From: Apostichopus parvimensis
Taxonomy: Eukaryota; Echinodermata; Holothuroidea; Aspidochirotida; Stichopodidae
Direction of reading: 5' to 3'
NCBI GenBank assembly: GCA_000934455.1
Contig: KN890768.1
Location: forward strand, 17,086 to 54,860
Length of the DNA: 37,775 nucleotides
The stretch's first letter is position 1, and each line of letters starts with the position of its first letter. The notes beneath the pieces were generated by a model that made no database searches, was not told where the DNA came from, and saw only the letters and a list, made by a program, of their open reading frames with translations. Positions 17,496 to 30,000 of the stretch are shown one piece after another. A program made the translations under genes and the position numbers.

Positions 17496-18427
17496 ATTAA
17501 TCGGGATTGTCCAGCTTTTGTAACAAAAATATATTTTCCTGCTGGCAAACTATCTGGTGATTTTCTAAAGGTCTTTGTGAAGTTGAAAAATAATAATTTT
17601 TTTATGAATCACAGACTAAAATGGCACAAACCACTAGATTACAAAAGAGGGGTGAGTCAAAATAAATAGATGCAGCCCTCCACCAGGATGCTGGGCCCCT
17701 CTTTTCAATCAAAGAAACATGGCAACACTATCTAGAGGGTTCTGTCTAAGTAAGAGGGACTACTCTGGCAAAGACATTAACATTCATAAGAACCCTATTT
17801 AGAGTTAAAAACAAATATTCGGGTAGGCTTTTCATCTATGCATGTGGATTCCCTGCTTCCCACCCCAATGGGTGTCACATCTTTTACCAATTGGACATCC
17901 CTGTGGATAAAAAGATAGTTAAGTAATAGTTAAAACAATTAAAAATAGATTTCAAGATTAAGTTGACAAAACAATGCAATAACAACGAAAGATGACAATC
18001 TTGAACAATCTTTTCTTTTCCTTAAATTTATTACAACCAATTTGATGAGTAATTTTAGGCTGAACAACAAACAGAAAGAAAGAGTTGGCTACGTTAACAC
18101 TGGTTATTTGACAGCTTACAGTCAAAAGTGTAAAAAATTGTAGGAACAACTGATTGTTTTAAATATATATTTTGTGTTCATATATATGTCAGAACCTTTT
18201 TCTTAAATAAAAAAGAACTGTACGAGCATTTTTTTTTTTTTAAATCAGAGACTAGCTCCTTTGAATAATTTTTTAATAAGGTTTTAGGGTGAAATACTCT
18301 AAGTTTACTATTACTATATACACAATTTTATACATGATTCTCTAAAATATGTTACATGTTTGAAAAAGATGAAACATCAATTGTTTTCATTGTTTGAACT
18401 TGAACATACCTCCATGAAAAACTGTTC

Positions 18428-18670
18428 AAGAAATAAAAAATGAAGTGACTGAGGTGTAATTCTGAATAGGGTATACTTTGATTCTGTGCTAATCCTACAT
18501 TGCATGCGAAGAAATAAAAAATAAAGTGACTGAGGTGTAATTCTGAATAGGGTATACTTTGATTCTGTGCTAATCCTACATTGCATGCGAAGAAATAAAA
18601 AATAAAGTGACCGAGGTGTAATTATGAATAGGGTATACTTTGATCCTGTACTAATCCTACATTGAATGCA
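18428..18670. repeat. 81-bp minisatellite, 3 copies
   Basis: Copies start at 18428, 18509 and 18590 with AAGAAATAAAAAATNAAGTG. Copies 1 and 2 are nearly identical; copy 3 has several changes and degrades at its end. The unit length is 27 codons, so one minus-strand frame (18377-18730) stays open with a 27-residue repeat. No family is recognised and no splice or start context supports coding. Confidence 0.9.
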
Positions 18671-20887
18671 AAATAGTAAATATAATTCTTGCTGCATGAT
18701 TTCAAAACTTATATTTCCCAAACTGCTCACTGAGAAAGAAGTTAATGTTGACAGTGACGAGTCTAGACAATTTTTGAGGAAGGCTTAAGGACTAACTATC
18801 CTTCATAAGTCAGATTTTTTGACACATTTTTAATGTAGTACAGCAGGTCACTGACCTCACACTGTCCAGGTCAGTGTAAGGGTTTTACTAAAGGACATGT
18901 CTGTATGTTTAATGTGGGCCGACCATGTGTAATGTTTACCAGATTCTTGGATACAAAATAATGAGTTTCTCTCATCGAATTGTCCTCCTCAGGTAGCCAC
19001 TTGTTCTTCTACTTGTGAGCATGTGTGTGTTTTTCTGTCATGGGGGGGGGGGGTGGTGGGGGGAGGAATCAGGAGGGCTTCTTACTGGTAAAGTAACCGA
19101 ACACTGGTAAAACAACAAGATGTGCAAGATGGTTGAGAGAAGATAAGGAGAGATAGCAGCAGCATGTAAGCCAGGAGAATGTTTCAAAGTCCTGGACATA
19201 AAATAGATTTGGCCCTGGCTGACAGGTTTGGTCTCTTCAATAACTATTTTTGAAGAAATGCATTTCATTATTATAGTTTGTTGTGTAATGAATGATTCCA
19301 CACTTAACTAACTCCAGTAACAGAACATCACAAGTATTGTTAGATAAGTGTCTCAGTTGTGCACTAAATGAAGACTGTACCTTGTTAAATCATACTTGAT
19401 AGAGATGCATTATAAGACAATATTAATAAGTACGTTTAAGTGCTATGTGTTTATCAGTGGGTGAAACGCACAAAGGACATTGTTTTTTTCATAATGGGCA
19501 AGCAGAAAAGTTTAGAGACATCACCTGTAGACCTGGAAAAAAGTGAAAACCTTCGGGATGATAGGAAGATTGCGAACAAATCTTTAGATAAACAATGAAG
19601 GTGTAATACAAACACGCAAACAATAAAAATAATTAGTTGATCTGTTAGTTTAACTATGATAATGAGCTCTGGTATAAATACATACAAAGGATATGTACAC
19701 ACACTAAGGAAAGACTTAATAATAAAATAATTTTAAATATTATTACTACATAAACTATTTTGCGGTTTGTCACTATGAATACTACCGAATATGAAAAAAA
19801 GTGAGAGAGCAAAACCCCCCCCCCCCCAAAAAAAATAAAATGCAAAGAAGAAAGCACACATTTGGCCAAAATATCCCCACTGTCATCAAAAGCATGAAAG
19901 ATTGAATAAAATTGCACCTTTGCTAATTATTCAATACACTAAAGGAAGTTGTACATTAGTTATCAGTCTACGGTCGCCTCAAGTCAATCCAGTATTAAAG
20001 CAAATACAACAAAGTTCATACTCTTGTTGCTTAAATATCATTACAGCACCTACATCTACAGCACCTCGTCAAAGGAAGATAGGAGTCATCATTTTGGAAA
20101 TACACCTGGCATAGGTAATGCAGGTTAATACTTATGACCACCAGAGACCTCATAATTGTCATCTTTGGTGTTTGCACCCTCCATTCAATTGCTGATTGAT
20201 TGGTCATTATTATTGAGGAACTTGTATTAGGCAAAGGAGGTTGCTAAATCTGACATAAAACAAGATGTGTTTGTGAGGATTTCGAATCAGTCGTTGTACA
20301 GAGAAAAATTTAAAATCAAACGTAACAGTGAGACATTTATCATGAAAGTGAGTTTATAGAACTATTCATCACAGCTTGAGGCAAAAGATGTGGTTTATAC
20401 CAAGATGAGTAATGGTAATTATTATTGTGATGTCACGATAAGCTCATAATGCCAGCTGTAACTTAGAATGGTAATAATGATCAGTCTAGTGCAGTGTTGG
20501 AAATACACTTTGACGAATTTTCGTCTCACTTCATCAGTGTTTTAGGAGTAGTTAGATATCAGTAAAACACTGAAAATGATGAAGCTGGTACTCACTTAAT
20601 TTCTCTCTTCTTCCACGATTCAGTATCATTCAGAAACAAAGATCCCCCAGATCATTCTCCTTTTCAGTTTTTCCCCAATTTCCTACCAGATGTAGGTTTG
20701 AGGTGAGAATGCCATTATCTGACATTTGCTTATTGAACTATGCACCTTGCATGAGGATGTCATACTCAAATTTCATATCAATAATTTAATTGCTTAACAG
20801 CTTGTGAGCTCAATATCTCACATTTGGTTCAGAGTTCATCTTTCGAGTTGCTTTGTTCTTAAAACTAACAGCACCCCCCCCCCCCCC

Positions 20888-20937
20888 NNNNNNNNNNNNN
20901 NNNNNNNNNNNNNNNNNNNNNNNNNNNNNNNNNNNNN
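20888..20937. other. Assembly gap (50 N)
   Basis: Fifty Ns follow a C-run (20874-20887). A second C-run lies at 20972-20985. The sequence on the two sides is similar, TTTGGTTCAGAGTTCATC on the left and TTTGGTTCTATGACTTCATC on the right, so the gap probably hides an unresolved local duplication. Confidence 0.98.
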
Positions 20938-22378
20938 TTTTGGTTCTATGACTTCATCCTTCAAGTTGCAACCCCCCCCCCCCCCATCACCTTATTCCTT
21001 GACCAATGGTAATTCCTAGTATTCACATACTTTTGTGGCTGATGCATCAACCTAGCAGAAGAACATTTAAACCAAGATATATGACTGTTAAATCTCCAGG
21101 TTAGAGGACTACAAACGAACATACTGACAGGGCGACTCTGACAATGGTCCTATGACAATGAATGGGTGCAGCCACATCTACAATACCGTCAAAATCATTC
21201 ACCAATACAAAGTAATATGAATGTACAAAATGGTTGAAATCTTCCTTGGCATAAATTTGGGCTTAATTACAACCTGTAAATTCACAATAATTACAACAGT
21301 GCTCTAATCTACATATCATCGATGGTCACAAAACCGTATCAGGTAGATACAGAGTAGGTCCTACAAGAAGGGTTATACAAGAAGGTGAATATTACACGAA
21401 TGTTTGCTATCAATAGAGATAGATTGACGTAACTGATGGCAATAGTTGCACATATTTAACTAAATCAGAGAGAATAAAACACTTGCAAACTCATAAACAA
21501 GGATATTTGGAGTCTTAATGAGTAGAACAAAACTAACGAGAAGAAATATAATGACAACTGGATCAAGTACCAATCTCCATTACTAATTGAAAAGAACTTT
21601 CTCATGTCTGTCTTAAAATTCTCAGGACAATTCTTATAAAAACAGAAATAAAAAGAAAGTTCACTGGCCTAACACTTTTCAGTAGTCTCACAGGTAGTAA
21701 AATTGCCAAATCCCATGAATACAGGTTTTGAATGGAAATTGATGTGACATGACTGGATCATTCAATGTGTCAAATTCATGATACTTTCATATGAATTTAT
21801 ATGACTTGCTGTCAACTTCATACTAACAAATGAATAACTGTTTGTTAGAAGTCACACACAAGTAGATCTTCAAACAGAAAAATGATCAATTAAAATGGGG
21901 GAATGAAACTAGTATCTTCTGTAGTACCAATATACCAACACCTTTGGTCAGCACCATCCCAGCACCAAAGCACCAACACATTTAGTTAAGCACCAACACA
22001 TAACAGGACTGCTGGCACTTTCAGTCAGCAAGGATTGCAAGGAAGTGCCCTTGTAGATATATATCTGTTTTTTGTTTGTGCTTTTAGCAAGCGACATCCA
22101 TGTCTTTATGACATCTTTAAATTCAAACAGTGGAGATAAAACCTTTCTTATGTCAGTATACTTCTTGCAGAGAAGTAACATCACTCATGACCAAAACTGT
22201 ATCACCAAACTACATCACAGACTGTTTAATAGTCAACATAAATGTACACATAAATGTCTGTCTACTAGACAGGCACATTTGTGTCCAATCAACAAATCCA
22301 TGGGCATCTAATAAGGAAGTTACATGGGTGGGTGTCAAATGGATCACATATGAAGTATAAAATGGACACCTACATCTC

Positions 22379-22384
22379 TTTATT
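22379..22384 (-). terminator. Candidate ARHGEF17 poly(A) signal
   Basis: AATAAA on the minus strand, about 1.2 kb downstream of the ARHGEF17 stop codon. It is only one possible site. Confidence 0.25.
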
Positions 22385-23605
22385 CATATAACTTTCATGT
22401 GTGTGTTTAAATGGATAGTGATAGGTGTGTCCAGGCCAAATCTTAAGGATTTTTCCTGGTTGTCCCATGGACAACAAGCTCTTACAATAGGTGTTTTGCC
22501 AAACTCGTTGTCAAGTAGTCTGTTATGGATCACTTTCAAACAAATAAAACCCATATTCAAGTTGGATGTATGTGTGTCCAATGGACAGATCCACATGTGC
22601 CTGATGTCTAGAATGTGTGTAAAATAAGAAGCCACATGTGCACAAGTAAATTCGGTTACAAACACTAATGTCATGGTATCCCACAAATCAAGCCACTTTG
22701 AGCTTAAGTGACCTAAATTTTGTTTTCAGTTACACAAGGGCAGTCCTCTTGAAAGTTATAAGGGTTTCTGACCATGAGAAATTGTTTCATTTTAAAAGTC
22801 AGTACTGACTACACTTCATCATGATTATGAGAATGCCAGTAACATCATTGAATCTGAAATCTCCCCCACCCACCCCCACCCCCTCTTCCTCATGCTTGAT
22901 ACCTGTGAGACATATCCCAACTATATTCAATGCTCACAGAAACTATGTTGTGTGATAAATAACAGAAATTTCTGTAGTAGTCACATAAGATTCCAAATAC
23001 AATACTGCTTTTGTTACAACCCACAGAATAAAATAAATGTGGTAAAGACATGCATAAAATAACAAGACTTGTAGACTACGTACAGCAAGGCTCAATGGCA
23101 TATTAAAAGGTGAATTTTGTCGCTAATTTACTTCTCAGATTTCTAAACACAAGATACGGTATGCACATCAAGGTGCTTATATTCATATATTTCTCTGATA
23201 CCTTTAACACATAACCACATCATATTTAGGGCACCTATTATCCTATCCTAATGCCTATCACAGTATTAGTTTATACTCCTCTACATTTAACAGCCTCAAA
23301 AAAAAAGGATACAAATATTTACTGACAGACATCATCAATTCCTAAAAGGAAGGTTCTCTCTCAGTAAAAATATGCTGTTCCCATATTTGTCCTCCCATTT
23401 TATCCTAGCAATTTCAGTCTTCTCCCAGTATAGCATTTTTCCTCCAACTCACAACTATATTCCCTAACACCAATTACATCTATCAACCATAGAGACCAAA
23501 CCAGCACATGGATAGGTTGATTTCATTTCTTTCAGGAGGATCGATACTACCCTCACAACCTGACCTTATAGATCCCTCGTCTTTTCCGTTCTTGCTCCTC
23601 ACAGG

Positions 23606-24075
23606 TTAGACTTGCCACAACAGTAAATGATTGGTACTGTCCTCTTTCCCAGCCAGTTCATTGGGGGTGGTAGCCCCGAAGTCTTCGTACCCATCACCAC
23701 CACTTATCACCATCATCCCACTCGAACCAGACTTCCTCCTCTCATCCTGGTTCGTCACTGCTACGTCGGCTAAGTTCTCGTTCACCCTGTCCGTCGCATT
23801 TGGCAAGGTGATCCGTTTGCTGGTGTTATTGTTGTTGGAGAAGGCATTGTTGAGGTCGACAAAGGTCAAGAAACGGACGTGACCTGTGTGACCTTGATTG
23901 GACCCAGTCGCTGTTGGCGACTCTTTCAAGGTGGTTGAGCCGAGACCAAGTTTTGGCATTGGAAGAGTAAGGACCACTCCAGCACTTGTCCCCATCCACA
24001 GTAGGTCTCTGCACACTAGCAATGCTGTGATTCTCAGGCAGGCCGCTTTGTGTTGGCGAATAATAGCATCGGATC
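23606..24075 (-). CDS. ARHGEF17: ARHGEF17 terminal coding exon
   Basis: The acceptor is TTTTTCACAG at 24085-24076. It encodes SDAIIRQHKAACLRITALLV, then LLWMGTSAGVVLTLPMPKL, GHTGHVRFLTFVD, an Asn-rich linker, MMVISGGDGYEDF and DSTNHLLLWQV, then the stop at 23606-23608. The poorly conserved part between GHTGHVRFL and ISGGDGYEDF is Asn/Ser/Arg-rich here. The analogous part of the human protein is Pro-rich. Confidence 0.97.
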
Positions 24076-27000
24076 CTGTGAAAAATGAGCAGAATGGGGG
24101 ACATGAAAGAGGTATATTGTTCAGAAATATCATTAAAGGGTTTTGGACAATAATTACAACAATTGGTTGAACTCAGGGACTTTAATTGTTCACCTCATCT
24201 TCTTTAGCAAATGATACCAAGGTTAACATTTGCTAATAGCTAATAGTTTATGCAGTCATACTATGCTTAAATACTAAACTCTTGCCATCTAGTGATGAAA
24301 ATGGATAAACAATGACTTACATCAAGCTTTCTCTTTTACAATTCTTTAGATAATTATCATGTTTTCTACTTCATACTTATTTAGATATCCCTCTATGGAC
24401 ATGGGTGCTGCACTCAATTGTACTTACCATTTAACCCCTCTGGCTAAAGTTCGTATTGCTATCCCTCAGGTTAATTGAAAACTTGATCTACATTTCAGCA
24501 GAACCCCCCCCCCCCCACTCCCTCAAGACCAAAAAGAGAAAGGGGGAAAATTGCCTTCATACAAAACATTCAACAAGCTATCTAAGTGAAACACAAATTT
24601 TAACACCAGCGAAGTGCTCAGATTGGGTTATCACACTTTTAGTAGTGATATTTATACAACTGGAAGATTTCAACTTTTAACTGTAACATTGGAATATTTT
24701 TCCACATCCAGTGCTCACAAGGTACTATCCTTTTGAGTGCTTACATAGCACCAGACTATTGATAGGTTGTATCAGGCTGACCAGAGCAATTTCTATGATA
24801 GTTACAACCTTTACTACCAACATACAAGACCAATAATAAGACAACTTACCAGCTAGCATTTTATGGACCGTCTGGGTGACATCTACATTACAGAGATTTT
24901 CGTAGGTGGTTGCATGGAATAACCGCACCACTGCGCTGCTCTGTAAGGACACCCATACACCCCAGCCACTGCTGACCATGCAGTAGACTGCTCTCTGGTT
25001 ATCATTACACACTGCAAACTGATGCTGAGGAACAAAACAAAACGTAACCACATTTGAAACTAATGGACAACCCCAAAATACAATAATGTTGCTACAAAAT
25101 TTAAACAAAAATACCAGCTGTTTTACAGTTTTTATTGATCAATGAAAATGATTTGTTTAAGAATGTAAAGCTCTAAAATATTTCAGGAACATGAAAGGAA
25201 AGCATAGTTTTTCTGAAATATTTTAACATATCTTTAGTGAATTTGGCCCAACAAAAGATACAGAGTTGGACCGGAAGAAGCGCCTTACAATGGAACAACA
25301 CAGTCAGTAAAATACATTTAAACTACCATCTGACTGACCTACTTTCATTTTAGAGTCAACAGGAATCTGGTATCTGTAAATGTAGGACTTTATTAACTTC
25401 CACAACCAAAAATATCACAAAATGTAAATATAATCATCGTTAATTTGGCCACAGATTTCCCCACTGTCTTACTGAGACTTCTCTGAAAATAATCCTACCA
25501 GTTCTAGTTGTTTACTTTGCCATGTAGCTGAATGAGAAAGGGGACAAAAGTACAAACTCAAATAATCCTTAACGATTTGGCACAAATTAAGAGCTTCTAA
25601 AAGTGATGGCTTCTACATTTCTTTCAAATCTGTCACTTGATGGTATGACAAACTGATGACAAATAAAAACAAATAATGTAAAAAAAAAATTTTTGATCAA
25701 TCTTGCTTATTTTTCTTTTTCGTTGGTATTTGGCATCTTCGTTACAAATACACCCCAAACCCACTATTTTTAGACATTCAGACTTTTGTCAAAATATGGC
25801 ATCGATCCAATGTGACGCACCTGTCTTACGCATTTGCCACTCCTTCATAATTAATCTTAATCTACTTTTGCTTTCTCTCTCTCTCTCTGAAGAGAAGAAA
25901 AGAAAGACAGATTTCTAGCTGCTATGTATAGTCAATTTACTAGCCAATGATCCATGCAACCAAACTGTAATGATCTTTTACCTTGGTTGAATGGTGTAAA
26001 TTATGAAGGGGGGGGGGGGGGGGGAAGTCCCTTTAAACTCAAATTCAGTTACATTCAAAGCCATCAATCTCAATTCTGGTTAAATGGTAGGTGACGAGTC
26101 TCTGGCAGAGAATGAGAAGAGATTGTGACTCCGGCTCACGTATGAAAGGATATTAACAATGATTTGTTCTTCGGGGACTGGAGGCCTTTAGAGGCCGTAT
26201 AGTGGTGTATACTTATGATTTTGTAAACTATTTTGGACAGTAGCAGAGTGCTACTGGTTGACCTGTCAAAATAAAGAGGAGTGGAATAGTCAGACTAAAG
26301 ATAAATAAACACTAGAGGAAAATCACCAGGATAATCAAACAGAATGTTTGATTATAAATAAATATATAGTCTACTCTGTGAGCGACACGATTCAAATCTT
26401 AGGCTGAGGGATGTAAGAGAAAAGACGACGACTCTCGCAGACATTTAGCATATCACATGCCCTTTACGGAGTCGCCTTCCACAGTTCCAAATCGGAACAT
26501 AATTTATATGCTAATGATAAACAATCGCTGTGATATCAAAGAGATGCCATCACTCAGTGGTCTAGTGTATATGGTTCTCTATAGAAAGCTTTCATCATAT
26601 TTATGGCAAATCCTGTTAGTTTAGAATTCTTTTTTTTTCCTTGCCTTAACTATGATTTGATTGATACCTTTAACAAATAAGATGGTGCACTGTTTTGTGT
26701 CATATGCACTCATGAGAAAGTTTTTCCGAAAGAGAATCAAAATGGAAAAGTTGGGTAATAAAGTTAATGGACAAGCAGCAGAGCTATGACTCAATCATAT
26801 TACAGTGTTCATGGGAAAGCGAAAGAAAAATATGAATAATATACAAATAATGAATGGTTATGAGTGCAATAGTGCAAATATTTCATGAGTTGAAAGATGG
26901 AATGTTCCACTCAACGAGGCGCAGCCGAGTTGAATGGAACAAATTACATCTTTCAACGAATGAAATATTTGCACTATTGCACGAATGGAAACCATTCATT

Positions 27001-30000
27001 ATTTGTTTTATACAACACCTTCAAATTTGGGTATAATTGGATGTAAAATGCACTCATGCAACAGATTGTTTTGTACAGACAGGTTTCTCTGCTCTCTTAC
27101 CATTGAAAAAAGTGCTATCAAAAAAGTATAACCCATGGTTCTATTTCATAGAGTGGAATAGAGCAGATTTTGCATGCAATCAACGAGCAATTGACCAATC
27201 AAATGACCAGAATACAATTAGGTGTTGTATAAATGTCTCTAATGACCCAGACCAGTCACAGGGGTATTGAAAGAAGATCCTATGCAGATTTTATATTTCA
27301 TCCTGAAAACAATTAGTACACCAACTGACCACTTCGATAAGATTAATGATGGAAATATAGACACAAATTTAAGATGGACATTGATTCCAGAAACTGGCAT
27401 TACAAACACCATTGACTATTTCCCCCCCATCCTTACCTGGATGTTGAGGTTATTGGGATCCACAATAAGAATGCTATTTTGGCAACCGCACCAGAGTTTT
27501 CCTCGTACCGCAACCATTCTGGTGATGGGCGATGTACTGCTGCCCAGAGTCACTGTCATTGGATTGGTGGTGTCCCAGCTTTGACCTGGTGAGCAAAGAA
27601 GATTAAGTTACAATACTATTTCATTTTGTGTTGAATCTGTCAAAATACGGTAATAAGATAAAGGTTGATAACATAAATAACCTAAAATTAGTCCACAAAA
27701 TTTGCACTAGGAATGATGAAAATTAGACAAAAGCTTCAAAGGTTTGCACATGACAAAACTATAAAAACATAATAATATAAATGAAATAATGCAATCCATT
27801 AAATTTGTGAGACACAAAATAAATCATCTGTACTTGATTAATGGGAAATAACTGTTTTTTGAAGCAGCTCAATGGTGGTAACCACAAGTCTCTTAGAATA
27901 CAAGCTATCCCATATGTTAAAGGTTATAGGGTTTGGTAAGCATGATACAAAGTGGTACATACCAATGCAAAATGCAGCTTTATTACCGACTTGAATGACA
28001 TTTATATTAAACATTAATGCACATGAAAAGTCATCAAGTGTGTATGATGATTTTGTTCAGTTGAATTATCAAATAAAACTTAATCATAAAATTCAAAGAA
28101 TAGTACTTCCGATAGAGTATATGCACAGTGTCACACAAACTGTACGACACAACACGTTACACAAACTGTTACACAATTCAAATGTTACATAACGTTACAC
28201 AGAAAACTGCAACACAAACTGGTAGAGACTGCTACACCAATGCAAAGATGTTTAACTGCATTTACGCCCAGGATCTTAAATGTTCTTGGATATTTTTATC
28301 ATATTTTTATCATGCTTGCTATGCCCAGTACAAACAGTAAACTATTCCTGTTGGTCTCATACCTGGCTCTCTTTTGTACACTGTTAGATCTCCATTGGCC
28401 AATGCCACAAAGACTTTGTTATCCAGGTACAAGATACACTGTACAGCCGCAGGATGACGGATCTTCGCACGGCTCTTCTTGGTCCTAAGATTGTCCGTGC
28501 ACTGATAGACATGGATGCTGTTAAACATAAGACGGAGAATTTTGAATGCATTAGCAAAACTTCAAGTGATGTTCTTCTTGTTAGAGTGTAACCTTGGTAT
28601 GGTAGGAGTAAACATGAATAGACACAAAACTTAAAACTTTTATACTCGGAAACTACCAATGAAAAAAGTGTACTGTTGATTGGTTGCCTTAATGTAGCTG
28701 TTACAATTGGTATTAACGCAATAACTCACTTATTTTCACTTTCTTACTAGAGTTCAGTTTGTGTCAATCAGACTGTGAATTGACGATAAACTTACATTCC
28801 CTCCCAGATTTCTTCATCCAATGAAAGTTAGATGGTGAGTGACTACAAAATTTGATTCCATTCTCAACATTCCATCTCTCACAAATTTTTCATGTTTGTA
28901 TTAACCACAAATTGATAAACTTCAAATTAAATTTACCTCAGTTTTTTCATCAGTCAAGCTAAATTACCTATATTGCTTTGAAATTAAAGTGTCGAGTAGC
29001 ATTAAAAAGATTCTCAAATCAACTCAATCAGCTGCTGCAAGACTTGTCTGATAATTCACGATAAGCCAGTAACTTGTCTATGAAGCAAAACCTTGTGGTT
29101 GCCCAAGGGACAATCTATATAGATGACATCACTGTCAGATATTCCATCCCGAACAGAGGTTTGTTAGACTTTGCGGTCCCCTAATATTACATGAAAATCC
29201 AAACTCTCCATTGGACATCGCGCAAACTTTGTTATAAAAACTCGGCTATAATTCCAGCCTTCCTGCAGTGTTTGATACATGACTGTCAGGTACACAAGTA
29301 CCAATGTATGCTAAAACAATTGTTGTTTATGTGTTTGTCAGAGTACTTTTAAGACTAATGAAGTTTTTAATCTCAGCCAGACATCATACAAGAGGCTCAT
29401 TTCATCATTACAGCTGGTGAGATGGATTACCTTACAGACATAATCACCAGAGAAACCAAAGAACAGTGGGTGGAGAAATGCTTGTTATTTGTAATCCATC
29501 ACAGCTCCTTTCATCTTGTTATTTTGTTGTTATAATACAGCAGTCATGATTCATAGCTATACATAATAGCTTATTTCCTTTAGTTTATTTTGGTCATGTA
29601 GTGCTTCAAACATGTTAGTTAAACCATGGAGCTATTACCATGGTTACACACAGTTTGAGAAAATCAACATACCAGTTAATGTAATTGTAAAAACCTCTCT
29701 CCTTCCTTCGTTTTCCATTCGATCTCCACTTTCCATAAACTTTTTAAAGTCACATTTTATTGATGGGTAATTAAAATTAATATGACAACATTTTTATTTC
29801 AGTTTGTTGAAATTAATTATGACACCGGATCCCCAGCCACACTACGATACTTTCACAGCAAGAAAAATAGAATTAATATGGTAATTTAAGGAGCAAACTA
29901 ACAGAACAATTAACCATATTTTTATTTAGTGTATAGAAAGTCTTGATGTTTGTTTAAAAAGGCTTTTGTGTTTAGACTATCCCACGTTTGCAACATCTGT

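Larger units (their letters stand above)
11000..23605. other. Tail-to-tail intergenic interval (12.6 kb) including both 3'UTRs
   Basis: No recognisable protein-coding gene is present. The interval contains SINE heads at 11320 and 15610, mini-satellites at 12537, 14134, 16923 and 18428, and pyrimidine-rich DNA at 14827-15005 and 16451-16516. It also has a hAT-type MITE at 17098-17487, several poly(G)/poly(C) tracts and an assembly gap at 20888-20937. From about 19300 to 20800 and from 21000 to 23600 I see only unique-looking A/T-rich DNA with short chance frames. The left end is CHIC 3'UTR and the right end ARHGEF17 3'UTR, of unknown lengths. A candidate minus-strand AATAAA for ARHGEF17 lies at 22379-22384. 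Confidence 0.7.
25025..27436 (-). other. ARHGEF17 intron (2,412 bp)
   Basis: It holds a 17-bp poly(G) run at 26008-26024 and a long inverted-repeat element at 26843-27233. The rest is A/T-rich without coding. Confidence 0.85.

Noticed and set aside
22281..22580. GTGTCCA words at 22281, 22427 and 22574, spaced 146-147 bp, suggesting a satellite
   Set aside because: The sequence between the words shows little similarity, so the spacing may be coincidence.
22384..22686. 100-codon minus frame in the presumed 3'UTR region of ARHGEF17
   Set aside because: No recognisable domain, opposite frames also open, and composition like the surrounding non-coding DNA.
23631..24170. Open frames on the + strand and in another minus frame over the ARHGEF17 last exon
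   Set aside because: They are shadows of the real minus-strand exon, which alone shows family motifs.
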